DNA of 64,000 nt from CAVQAH01 sp963784195 (lineage in GTDB: Bacteria; Acidobacteriota; Vicinamibacteria; Vicinamibacterales; 2-12-FULL-66-21), in the NCBI GenBank assembly GCA_963784195.1, contig CAWARA010000033.1, positions 62,001 to 126,000 on the forward strand. Direction: 5' to 3'. The notes beneath the pieces are model-generated. The model did no database searches and was not told the DNA's origin. It saw nothing but the letters and a program-made list of their open reading frames with translations. The position numbers and the translations under genes are program-made. This document shows positions 42,637-50,699 of the stretch, one piece after another (positions within the stretch are counted from its first letter, which is position 1; each line of letters begins with the position of its first letter).

Positions 42637-43095
42637 TCACCCTTTTCGCAACTTGCGCAGCGCGTCGGTCACCGCACCTGGAGAGAACCCCTGCCGCATC
42701 AGGTGCTGATAGAGCCGCGCGTGCTCGGCGGGACTCACCGGCTGCGGGCGGTGGCGCAGCTTCTTCTGGATGGCACGGTCGACCAGCGTCCGCTCGTCGA
42801 GGTCGCCGAACACGTTGGCGACGGCTGCGGCTGCGACGTCGCGGGCGATGCCCTTGGCGTGGAGCTCGTGCAGCACGCGAAGCCGGCCGCGGCCCTTGAC
42901 GTTCACTGCTGTCCGCGCGTAGGCGTTGGCCACCCGCCCGTCGTCGAGCGCGCGCGTTTCAATCAACTGCTCGATGGCTGCATCGACGTCCTCGGGAGAA
43001 TGCTCCCGATCGATGAGACGTGCGCGGCATTCGGCCACCGACAATTCGCGCCCGGCCAGCAGGCGAAGCGCATCGGTGAGGGCTGGTGGGGGCAC
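42637..43095 (-). CDS. recX: RecX-family regulatory protein
   Basis: The 152-residue helical-repeat protein with ALRLLAGRELSVAECRARLIDR, ALDDGRVANAYARTAVNVKGRGRLRVLHELHAKGI and YQHLMRQGFSPGAVTDALRKLRKG fits RecX, which inhibits RecA filaments. The GTG start is at 43095. Unusually recA is not adjacent; alaS follows recX by 16 nt. Confidence 0.88.
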   Translation of the reverse strand: MPPPALTDALRLLAGRELSVAECRARLIDREHSPEDVDAAIEQLIETRALDDGRVANAYARTAVNVKGRGRLRVLHELHAKGIARDVAAAAVANVFGDLDERTLVDRAIQKKLRHRPQPVSPAEHARLYQHLMRQGFSPGAVTDALRKLRKG

Positions 43096-43100
43096 TGCTG

Positions 43101-43237
43101 TCGATCGGAAATCGGAAATCGGAAATCGGCGATCGGAAATCGGAGATCGGAAATCGGCGATCGGACATCGACAAAGGGAAATCGGAATTGCCCATTGCCT
43201 TACCGATTTCCGATCTCCGATTTCCGATTTCCGATTA
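43101..43237. repeat. GGAAATC-word foldback between recX and pilT
   Basis: Left arm 43101-43170 repeats TCGGAAATCGG, GATCGG and GAGATCGG words. Right arm 43203-43237 is their reverse complement (CCGATTTCCGATCTCCG...). Together they can form a long stem. Confidence 0.85.
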
Positions 43238-43238
43238 A

Positions 43239-43260
43239 GCCATGGGCGTTAGCCCATGGC
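43239..43260. terminator. Hairpin GCCATGGGC-GTTA-GCCCATGGC after pilT
   Basis: A 9-bp perfect stem with a GTTA loop lies directly beyond the pilT stop (minus strand). It is related to the GGCTTNAGCC hairpins by its TTAGCC core. Confidence 0.6.
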
Positions 43261-43262
43261 GC

Positions 43263-44411
43263 CTAGCTTCCGAACCGGATGATGTCGGGCTGACCGACGC
43301 CGCCGCCGCGTGCCATCTCGTCGCGCGCGATGTCGGCCGTCGTGCCGATGCCCTGGACTTTCAGCTTGAACTCGTCGACGTTGCTGGCCCAGCGCAGCGC
43401 TTCCTCGAGCGTCACGAATCCCTGCTGATACAGACCGAAGATCGACTGGTCGAACGTCTGCATCCCGTATTGCGAGGTGCCGGAGGCAATGGCGCCGTGG
43501 ATCATCGGCGTCTTGTCCTTGTCCACGATGCAGTCGCGGATGAAGGCAGTCGTGACCATCACCTCGACTGCGGCGACGCGGCCCAGGCCGTCAGCGCGCG
43601 GCATGAGGCGCTGCGAGATCGCCGCCTTCAGCACGCCGGCGAGCTGAATGCGGACCTGACGCTGCTGGTGAGGCGGAAAGACCGCGATGATCCGGTTGAT
43701 CGTTTCCGTCGCGTCCAGCGTATGGAGCGTCGAGAACACGAGGTGTCCCGTTTCCGCCGCCAGCAATGCGGTCTCGACCGTCTCGAAGTCTCGCATTTCG
43801 CCGACGAGGATGACGTCGGGATCCTGACGCAGCGCGCTTCGCAGCGCATACGAAAACGAGCGCGTGTCGACGGCAACTTCCCGCTGATTCACGATCGCCT
43901 GGTAGTCGCGGTGGAGATACTCGATCGGATCCTCGACCGTCATGATGTGGCAGGCGCGGGTCGAGTTGATGTGGTCGATCATCGCCGCGAGCGTCGTGCT
44001 CTTGCCGCTGCCGGTCGTCCCGGTCACCAGCACGAGGCCGCGCTCTTCCTGCGCGATCCGCTTGAGCACCGGCGGGAGCCCGAGCTCGTCGATCGGCTTG
44101 ACGCGCGTGGGAATGACGCGCAGCACCATGCCGATCGTGCCGCGCTGCTGGAACACGTTGCAGCGGAACCGGCCAAGGCCCGGGACGCTGTGCGCGAGGT
44201 CCACTTCCTGCGCACTGCGGAACTTCTCGAGATGGTCGGCGGAGAAGAGCACTCCGGCCATGGCCTCGGTGTCGTTGCGGTCGAGGCGCTTGGCCTCGGA
44301 CGCCACCACCAGCACGCCGTTGACGCGCATCATCGGGTAGCTGCCGACTTTGAGGTGCAGGTCGGACGCGCCGCTCGCGACGGCGACTTTCAACAGCTCG
44401 TTCAGGTCCAT
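43263..44411 (-). CDS. pilT: Type IV pilus retraction ATPase PilT
   Basis: The 382-residue secretion ATPase has Walker A GTTGSGKSTTLAAMIDHIN, the Asp box VEDPIEYLH, Walker B RQDPDVILVGEMRD and the His box HLVFSTLHTLDA. PilT depolymerises type IV pili for twitching motility. It is encoded apart from other pil genes here. The C-terminal ~30 residues (GTTADIARDEMARGGGVG) are Gly-rich. Confidence 0.95.
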   Translation of the reverse strand: MDLNELLKVAVASGASDLHLKVGSYPMMRVNGVLVVASEAKRLDRNDTEAMAGVLFSADHLEKFRSAQEVDLAHSVPGLGRFRCNVFQQRGTIGMVLRVIPTRVKPIDELGLPPVLKRIAQEERGLVLVTGTTGSGKSTTLAAMIDHINSTRACHIMTVEDPIEYLHRDYQAIVNQREVAVDTRSFSYALRSALRQDPDVILVGEMRDFETVETALLAAETGHLVFSTLHTLDATETINRIIAVFPPHQQRQVRIQLAGVLKAAISQRLMPRADGLGRVAAVEVMVTTAFIRDCIVDKDKTPMIHGAIASGTSQYGMQTFDQSIFGLYQQGFVTLEEALRWASNVDEFKLKVQGIGTTADIARDEMARGGGVGQPDIIRFGS

Positions 44412-44433
44412 TGGATCCGCGGGCCTCGCCGAT

Positions 44434-45414
44434 CTACTTCTTCGCGGCGCTTCGCGAGCCGCCGGCGCCTACTGCCTGGAGCGGCTCGCCGGGGTAGACA
44501 TACGTCAGCCAGTTGTGGGTATCCGGCTTCTCGCCGTTGATGATGTCGAAGAACGTCCGCTGGATGGCTTCGGTGATCGGTCCACGCTTGCCGTTGCCGA
44601 CCGTGATCTTGTCGACCGACCGGATGGGCGTGATCTCGACGGCCGTCCCGGCAAAGAACGCCTCATCCGCGATGTACAACAGCTCGCGCGGCAACATCTC
44701 CTCGCGAACCTTGAACCCGAGATCCTTGGCGATCGTGATGACCGAGCTGCGCGTGATTCCCGGAAGGATGGACGCCGTAATCGGAGGCGTGTAAACCGTT
44801 TCGTCGCGGACGATGAAAAGGTTCTGGCCGCTGCCCTCGCTCAGGTAGCCGAACGAATCGAGCGCGATGCCTTCGCTGTAACCGTCCGTGACCGCTTCCA
44901 TCTTGATCAACTGCGAGTTGGCGTAGTTCGCCGACGTCTTCGCCAGCGTCGGGAACGTGTTCGGCGCCACGCGCGACCACGAGGCCACGCGCACGTCCAC
45001 GCCGCGCTCGAGCGCGTCCTGTCCAAGGTAGGCGCCCCATTCCCACGTCAGGATGGCGGTGTCGACAGGGCAGGGGAACGGATTGACTCCCAGCGCGTGG
45101 TAGCCGCGATAGATGATCGGACGGATGTAGCAGGCCTTGAACTGGTTCGCGCGAATCGTCTCGAGCACGGCCTCCGTCAACGGCGCCTGCTCGATCTCCG
45201 GCAGCATGCGGTAGATGCGCGCCGAGTCGAAGAGCCGCCGCATGTGCGCATCGAGGCGGAAACAGGCCGACCCGCGTGGCGTGCTGTAACAGCGAGCGCC
45301 CTCGAACACGCCGCTGCCGTAATGGATGACATGGGAGGCGACGTGAATCTTGGCATCCGCCCACTCGACGAGCGAACCGTTCATCCACACTTTGCCGGAG
45401 CCGGAAAAGGCCAT
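44434..45414 (-). CDS. ilvE: Branched-chain amino acid aminotransferase IlvE
   Basis: The 326-residue class IV PLP aminotransferase begins KVWMNGSLVEWADAKIHVASHVIHYGSGVFEGARCY. It contains the PLP-Lys in TLAKTSANYANSQLIKMEA and the signature LDSFGYLSEGSGQNLFIVRD. It performs the last step of Ile, Leu and Val synthesis. ATG at 45414 follows AAGGAG. It lies 22 nt from pilT but is unlikely to be related in function. Confidence 0.95.
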   Translation of the reverse strand: MAFSGSGKVWMNGSLVEWADAKIHVASHVIHYGSGVFEGARCYSTPRGSACFRLDAHMRRLFDSARIYRMLPEIEQAPLTEAVLETIRANQFKACYIRPIIYRGYHALGVNPFPCPVDTAILTWEWGAYLGQDALERGVDVRVASWSRVAPNTFPTLAKTSANYANSQLIKMEAVTDGYSEGIALDSFGYLSEGSGQNLFIVRDETVYTPPITASILPGITRSSVITIAKDLGFKVREEMLPRELLYIADEAFFAGTAVEITPIRSVDKITVGNGKRGPITEAIQRTFFDIINGEKPDTHNWLTYVYPGEPLQAVGAGGSRSAAKK

Positions 45415-45706
45415 CAGCTACTCCTTCCGGGAGGCCAATCTCGAAGACCAAAGCGCCACGTTTCGCGGGACTGTCACGTTGCCTGGCGCGTCGACGGTGA
45501 TCAAACAGATATCGTATAAGCAGGACGCGTGCCGTCCAGCCGCTCGAAATTCTAACATAGCCGCCGAGGTTGAAATCCGGTCCAATCCGCTGATGGCGGG
45601 CGCCAATCGCCGCGACGCAGATCGCGGATCCTCTCTTCACAGGAAGCGGATCCTTCGGATCTCTCAATTTAGTCAGCGTTTCGACTGAAAAGATTCGCGA
45701 AATCCG
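45415..45706. other. Gap between ilvE and the Ser/Thr kinase
   Basis: About 290 nt without a convincing gene. It holds GCGGATCC words (45619-45665) and AT-richer stretches near 45490-45560 that may carry the ilvE promoter (minus strand, TATACG-like near 45513). No leader peptide or T-box was recognised. Confidence 0.4.
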
Positions 45707-46696
45707 CTATTGAAGCTCGCCGCAAAACGGGCATTTGTCCGTGCGCGCGTGCAGCGGCTTGCGGCACTGCCAGCAGAATCGCGGGCCTGGTGTTTCTCGC
45801 GCACGGACTCGCGTCTGGATCCCCTGCGCGTCGTCTCGATGCCCGCGCACCCCGACTTCGACGGCTGCGGGGGGAGGCGGCGTGCGGCGAGTCTTGGCAG
45901 GCGTACCGGCGGCCAGCACATCCTCCAGCAGATCGGTGGCGCGCTGATAGCGGACGGTGAGGTCCGGCGACATCGCGCGCATGACGACGTCATTGACGGC
46001 TTTGGGGATGGCGGAGTTCTTGAGGCGCGGCGGCGTGACGAGCTCGCCCGACATCAACTTCTCCAGATCAGCCGGGGCCGGTGTGTCGTAGGGCAGCAAT
46101 CCCGTGAGCATCTGATACATCGTCACGCCAAGCGAGTAGATGTCCGAGGCAAACACCGCCTTGCCATGGAACTGCTCGGGGGCCATGTATGGCGGGCTGC
46201 CGATCACCGTCGTGCCGTGGGCTGCGATCTCCAGGAACCGCGAGGTGCCGAAATCGGCGACCTTGACCATGTCGTTCTCGGTGACCATCACGTTGGCAGG
46301 CCGCAGGTCGCGATGGATCACGCCCTGACGATGCGCGTGATCGACCGCGTTGCAGATCTGGCACGTGAAATCGAGCGCGCGGTTGAGCTCGAGCGACCCC
46401 TTCATCCCGATGATGTTCTCGAGCGTTTCGCCCTGCACGTACTCCATCACGATGAAGAAGACGCTGTCCTGCTTCTCGGCCGTGGTGATGGCGACGATGT
46501 TGGGATGGCTGACGCTGGCAAGGAGTCGCGGCTCGCGCAGCAGCTCGCCGAAGTCGAGGCCCTGCCGGTGCGGGACCTTGATCGCAACTTTCTTGTCGAT
46601 CCAGGTGTCCTGCGCGAGGTAAACCGTACCGAAACCGCCGCTGCCCAGAGGCGCGATGATCTTGTACTTGCCGAGCGTTTGTCCTCTGAAGAGCAA
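45707..46696 (-). CDS. Serine/threonine protein kinase with C-terminal zinc ribbon
   Basis: The 329-residue Hanks-type kinase shows the glycine loop LGSGGFGTVYLAQD, VAIKV Lys, the catalytic loop HRDLRPANVMV (Arg replaces the usual Lys of HRDLK), VADFGTS, the APE motif YMAPEQF and GVTMYQMLTGLLPYD. After the kinase domain a Pro/Arg linker leads to FCWQCRKPLHARTDKCPFCG, a four-Cys zinc ribbon, in place of a membrane anchor and sensor domain. It is therefore probably soluble. The start is TTG at 46696. Confidence 0.9.
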   Translation of the reverse strand: MLFRGQTLGKYKIIAPLGSGGFGTVYLAQDTWIDKKVAIKVPHRQGLDFGELLREPRLLASVSHPNIVAITTAEKQDSVFFIVMEYVQGETLENIIGMKGSLELNRALDFTCQICNAVDHAHRQGVIHRDLRPANVMVTENDMVKVADFGTSRFLEIAAHGTTVIGSPPYMAPEQFHGKAVFASDIYSLGVTMYQMLTGLLPYDTPAPADLEKLMSGELVTPPRLKNSAIPKAVNDVVMRAMSPDLTVRYQRATDLLEDVLAAGTPAKTRRTPPPPAAVEVGVRGHRDDAQGIQTRVRARETPGPRFCWQCRKPLHARTDKCPFCGELQ

Positions 46697-46771
46697 TGCC
46701 TGATGCTAGGATGCCGAACCGTTCGATCGGGAACTTCTGAGCGAGTATAACCGCGATTTCCCTTTTAGGGG

Positions 46772-47100
46772 TGACGGAGGTGACGGAGGGAACGGAACGA
46801 GCTTCAACTCGGAGACGCGGAGGAACGGAGACTGCAGCTGTAATATCGTCACCGCTCAGCGGCCGATGCCGGCCCGGCCATCGGCCGGGCCGAGCGATCA
46901 CGCGACACCCCACGGACACAAGCTGCGCCCGCATCACCCGCAGCTTGCGTCCGCGGGGTGTCGCGTGATCGCCCGCCGCGCAGCGGCGGCATCGGCGGAC
47001 CCCGCCCCGACGCAGCCTACAGATCTTGTCGTCTCCGTTACTCCGCGTCTCCGAGTTAAAGCTTTGTCCGTGTCCTCCGTTTCCTCCCTGTCTCCCCTCC
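46772..47100. repeat. Large branched foldback repeat, copy 2
   Basis: Second copy of the element at 3757-4078. Outer arms 46785-46830 with 47033-47070; core stem 46862-46871 with 46987-46996; hairpin 46871-46891 identical to copy 1; long stem 46894-46927 with 46940-46972, perfectly paired apart from G-T pairs; small GCCGC hairpin 46975-46990. It lies between the Ser/Thr kinase and rsmE, is non-coding, and is followed by GATCCGCG words (47103-47135). Confidence 0.85.
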
Positions 47101-47149
47101 GAAGATCCGCGTTGATCCGCGTCCCGTTGATCCCTAGGATCGGCGTTTG

Positions 47150-47902
47150 ATGTCGCTGCCGCGTTTCCTGGCCCCCTCCCTCGATCCTGCAAGTCCCGAG
47201 GTCACCCTGCCAGTCGAGGAGGCACGTCATCTGACGCGCGTCCTGCGGCTGTCGTCCGGTTCGCGGGTCGCGGTGTTCGACGGCAAGGGCCGCGAGTTTC
47301 TCGCCACGGTGAAATCGGCGTCGCGCGACCGCGTTACGCTCCGGCTGGAAGGGGCGGTTGAGGCTGTTCCCGATCCGCGCATCCCGATCACGCTCGTTCA
47401 GGCCATCCTCAAAGGCGGCAAGATGGACGATGTCGTTCGTGACGCGACGATGATGGGTGTAGTCGAGATCGTGCCGTTGCTGTCGGAGCACATCAGCGTC
47501 AAGCCGGCGGCGATCGCGAAGGGTAAGCCGGAAGAACGTTGGACCAGGGTGGCGATCGCATCGGCCAAACAGTGCCGGCGTGCCACGATTCCGGCGGTGC
47601 GGCCCCCGATCGACCTGGGCAGCTGGATCTCCGATCGGCGTCGGGAAGGGTCGGTGACGCTGATCCTCGTCGAACCGAACGTCAGCGATTCGCGCGTACA
47701 GGCGTTGCGGCAGTTCATGCACGGGCCGCAGCCCGCGCGAGCCTGCATCGTTGCGGGGCCCGAAGGGGGCTGGTCACCAGGGGAGGTCGAGGCGGCGATC
47801 GCCGGCGGCTGTGTGCCGGTCACGCTCGGACGGCTGACGCTCCGTGCCGATGCCGTTGCGCTCGTGGCGCTCTCGGCGTTGACGGCGATCTGGGAGGAAT
47901 AG
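47150..47902 (+). CDS. rsmE: 16S rRNA m3U1498 methyltransferase RsmE
   Basis: The 250-residue SPOUT methyltransferase has a PUA-like N-terminal domain (PRFLAP..., EARHLTRVLRLSSGSRVAVFDG) and the knot domain: QAILKGGKMDDVVRDATMMGV, AKQCRR, IVAGPEGGWSPGEVEA and LGRLTLRADAVALVALS. It modifies U1498 in the 30S subunit. ATG at 47150 is preferred over TTG at 47147. It is convergent with prmA, with a 6-nt gap. Confidence 0.94.
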   Translation: MSLPRFLAPSLDPASPEVTLPVEEARHLTRVLRLSSGSRVAVFDGKGREFLATVKSASRDRVTLRLEGAVEAVPDPRIPITLVQAILKGGKMDDVVRDATMMGVVEIVPLLSEHISVKPAAIAKGKPEERWTRVAIASAKQCRRATIPAVRPPIDLGSWISDRRREGSVTLILVEPNVSDSRVQALRQFMHGPQPARACIVAGPEGGWSPGEVEAAIAGGCVPVTLGRLTLRADAVALVALSALTAIWEE

Positions 47903-47908
47903 CGGGCG

Positions 47909-48760
47909 CTACGCTCCGCGGGTGAGGACGAACGCCCACCAGTCGTCCTCTTCGGCCGACTCGCCGATCATCAGGTCCGGTTCGAAGGCCTGTTGCACCA
48001 TCTCCCGTTCCTCGACGTTGAATCCGGACACGATCAGCGTTCCGCCAGGCTTGACGAACCGGCGCAGGGTGTCGGCGTGACGCGCGAGGAGCGTTCCGGT
48101 CAGATTGGCGGTCACGACGTCTGCTGGCGGGGGCGGCGGCTCAGTCAAATCCTGAACGTGCGCGCGCACAATCGGAGCCACGTTGTTGCGATCGATGTTC
48201 TCGCGTGCGTTCTCGACCGCGTCCGGATCGCTGTCGATGGCCTCGACCTGCGTCGCGCCCAGCTTTGCGGCCGTGATGGCGAGCACGCCGGAGCCTGTGC
48301 CGACGTCCGTCACAGTCTGTCCGCGCAGGTTGCGGCTCTGCAGAAGGGTGATGCACAACCGCGTCGACTGATGGTGGCCGGTGCCGAATCCACGAGAGGG
48401 TTCGATGATGACGAGGATGTCGGAAGGACTCGCTGAAGGAATATCCCACGGCGGCGCGATCGTCACGCGCCCGATCCGGATCGCGGGCAGATCGGCCTGC
48501 GTCCGTCTCGCCCAGTCCTCGTCGGGAATGTCAGCAGCTGCGACGACGAGCGACCACTCGCTGCCGCGAGTCAGGAAATCCATCGCCGCGTCTCGAGTGG
48601 CAGCGTCGGGGAAGTGTGCGATCCAGCGGCTGGAGTCCGTGATCGCGTCCTCGTGAATCGCGACGACCGAGTGGCCTGCCAGCACCCCGACCAGCAGATC
48701 GCGCCAGCCAGCGGACGCGCCGGCAGGGATGGTGATGATGAGGGCGGGGGAGTGAGTCAA
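47909..48760 (-). CDS. prmA: Ribosomal protein L11 methyltransferase PrmA
   Basis: The 283-residue SAM enzyme has EPSRGFGTGHHQSTRLCITLL and motif I VTDVGTGSGVLAITAAKLGATQVEAID, then ADVVTANLTGTLLARHADTL. These are the PrmA signatures. It trimethylates L11. Its 5' side is a 100-nt foldback repeat. Confidence 0.93.
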   Translation of the reverse strand: MTHSPALIITIPAGASAGWRDLLVGVLAGHSVVAIHEDAITDSSRWIAHFPDAATRDAAMDFLTRGSEWSLVVAAADIPDEDWARRTQADLPAIRIGRVTIAPPWDIPSASPSDILVIIEPSRGFGTGHHQSTRLCITLLQSRNLRGQTVTDVGTGSGVLAITAAKLGATQVEAIDSDPDAVENARENIDRNNVAPIVRAHVQDLTEPPPPPADVVTANLTGTLLARHADTLRRFVKPGGTLIVSGFNVEEREMVQQAFEPDLMIGESAEEDDWWAFVLTRGA

Positions 48761-48771
48761 ACGAAACGTCT

Positions 48772-48873
48772 GTCGTGGTCCGTAGTCCGTTGTCCGTGTC
48801 TCGCCTGGCGACCGGGCTCCTCAGGAGACCCGACTGTTCGACGAGACACGAACCACGGACCACGGACTACGGC
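48772..48873. repeat. Foldback of GTGGTCCGTAGTCCGT words between prmA and dnaJ
   Basis: Left arm 48772-48803 and right arm 48842-48873 are imperfect reverse complements (perfect over CGTGTCTCG/CGAGACACG), with a smaller inner hairpin CGGGCTCCT/AGGAGACCCG in the loop. Confidence 0.82.
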
Positions 48874-48878
48874 CTGAA

Positions 48879-50036
48879 TCAACCAAAAATATCTTTGACC
48901 CGCTCAAAAAACGGCTTGTCTGCACCTTCATCCTGACTCTCGAGCGACACCTTCTCGTCTTTCAACGTCTTGGCGAGCTCCTCGAGGAGGTGCTTCTGTT
49001 CCTTCGTCAACTTCTTCGGCACCGTCACCCTGGCGATCACGTGGAGATCGCCACGGCCCCGGCCGCTGACGCTCGGCATGCCCTTGCCGCGGATCTTGAA
49101 CCGCGCGCCTGTTTGCGTGCCGGCGGGGATCGACAGGTCTTCCTGACCGTTCAGCGTCGGCACCTTCACCGACCCGCCGAGCGCGATGGTCGGGAAGCTG
49201 ATTGGCATCTCGCAATAGAGGTCGTCGCCCTCGCGGTGGAAGAACGAGTGCTCCTGGACGTGGACGACGACGTAGAGATCCCCGGGGGGGCCACCTGCGC
49301 TGCCATGTTCGCCCTCGCCGTAGAGTCTCAGCCGCTGTCCGGTGGCGATCCCTGCCGGGATCTTGACCGTGATTTTCCGCTCGCGGCTGATTCGTCCCGC
49401 GCCCCGGCACGACTGACACGGCTTCGCGATCGTCTTCCCGGTGCCGCGGCAATTCGGGCACGGGCGTGCGACGGTGAGGAAGCCCTGCTGATACCGGAGC
49501 TGGCCTGAACCGCGGCACTGCGAGCACGTCTCGGGCGACGTGCCCGGCGATGCACCGGAGCCAGTGCAGGTCTCGCAGGTTTCTTCGCGAGGAATCTGAA
49601 TGGTGGTGTCGGTTCCGGTGGCCGATTCGTCGAACGTGATCTCGAGGTCGTAACGAAGATCCGATCCGCGTTGTGGGCCGCCTCGCCGCCGCCGGCCGCC
49701 GAAGATGTCACCGAACCCGAAGACGTCGCCGAGGCCCCCAAAGATGTCGGAGAAGTCGGCAAAGATCGTCGGATCGAAGCCCGCACCCGCGCCTGCGCCG
49801 GAGACGCCGGCATGGCCGAAGCGATCGTACAGGCCGCGCTTTTCGGCGTCGGCGAGGATGGCGTACGCCTCCGCCGCTTCCTTGAACTGCTCCTCGGCCG
49901 CAGCGTCGCCGGGGTTGCGATCCGGGTGGTGCTTCAGCGCGAGCTTGCGATACGCACTCTTGATCTGCTGTTCGGTGGCCTGACGATCGACGCCCAGGAC
50001 CTCGTAGTAGTCACGCTTGCTCACGCCTGCCCTCAT
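48879..50036 (-). CDS. dnaJ: Chaperone DnaJ
   Basis: The 385-residue co-chaperone has a J domain with HPD (LALKHHPDRNPGD), a Gly/Phe-rich linker (GFDPTIFADFSDIFGGLGDVFGFGDIFGG), four zinc motifs (CETCTGSG, CSQCRGSG, CPNCRGTG, CQSCRGAG) and the C-terminal substrate domain. It partners DnaK; dnaK itself is outside the window. ATG at 50036 is used; GTG at 50024 is possible. It follows grpE by 3 nt. Confidence 0.95.
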   Translation of the reverse strand: MRAGVSKRDYYEVLGVDRQATEQQIKSAYRKLALKHHPDRNPGDAAAEEQFKEAAEAYAILADAEKRGLYDRFGHAGVSGAGAGAGFDPTIFADFSDIFGGLGDVFGFGDIFGGRRRRGGPQRGSDLRYDLEITFDESATGTDTTIQIPREETCETCTGSGASPGTSPETCSQCRGSGQLRYQQGFLTVARPCPNCRGTGKTIAKPCQSCRGAGRISRERKITVKIPAGIATGQRLRLYGEGEHGSAGGPPGDLYVVVHVQEHSFFHREGDDLYCEMPISFPTIALGGSVKVPTLNGQEDLSIPAGTQTGARFKIRGKGMPSVSGRGRGDLHVIARVTVPKKLTKEQKHLLEELAKTLKDEKVSLESQDEGADKPFFERVKDIFG

Positions 50037-50039
50037 TGT

Positions 50040-50643
50040 TCAGTTTGTCCTTGCTCGCTCGTTGTCGTGCCTACTCGGTCTCGTCTTCGCTTCTCTCCCG
50101 GGGGAGTCGCCCTTCGCGACCTTGACCATCGACGGTCGCAGCAGACGATCGCCGAGCATATAGCCCCGTCCGAACTCTTCGATGACCTCACCCTCCCGGC
50201 GCCCCTCCGCGGGTTCGTACGATACCGCCTGATGCTGGTGCGGGTCGAAGTCGGTGCCGAGGGCGTCAATCGGACGGACGCCTCGCTTCTTGAGCGTTTC
50301 GAGCAGCCGCCGGTGGATCAACTCCACGCCCCGCCGGTAGGCATCGACGTCCTTGCCGGCATCGGCTTTCAGCGCGCGCTCCATGTCATCTACGAGCGGA
50401 AGGAGCTCCGCGATCAGATCCGCGGCGGCCGCCTCCGAGACGGCCTGGCGCTCGCGGTCGATCCGCTTGCGGAAATTGTCGAACTCTGCCGTCTTGCGCA
50501 GGAGCAGATCGTCAGTACTCGTCGCGCTGCCGTTGAAGTTCGTCGGGGGAATCAGCGGCTGCGACCCGCCCGGCTTCGCTTGCATCGTCGGCCGCACTAC
50601 GGCCCTGTTTGTCGTTTCCCTGGTCGGTTCGGTTGTCTTCCAT
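50040..50643 (-). CDS. grpE: Nucleotide exchange factor GrpE, frame broken by one extra base
   Basis: The main frame LLLRKTAEFDNFRKRIDRERQAVSEAAAADLIAELLPLVDDMERAL... ending GYMLGDRLLRPSMVKVAKG is GrpE. Upstream, ATG at 50643 opens MEDNRTDQGNDK... running to QRQRDEY then a UGA stop. Removing the base at 50514 (TAC-T-GAC) joins EY to DDLLLRK and gives a normal ~200-residue GrpE. The broken site reads UAC UGA C. It is probably a sequence error, and the gene is part of hrcA-grpE-dnaJ. Confidence 0.88.
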
Positions 50644-50699
50644 GATGGTGAAATTGCCTGGTAAGTAAGAACGGCGTTCGTTGAGAACGCGTGACGCGG

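Noticed and set aside
43101..43237. Possible CRISPR-like direct repeats
   Set aside because: The words are short, contiguous and inverted in the second half, a foldback rather than repeat-spacer pattern.
50510..50520. Programmed +1 frameshift as the general explanation for the frame breaks
   Set aside because: Only the grpE site resembles a known recoding context; the others are not at stops and share no slippery sequence.
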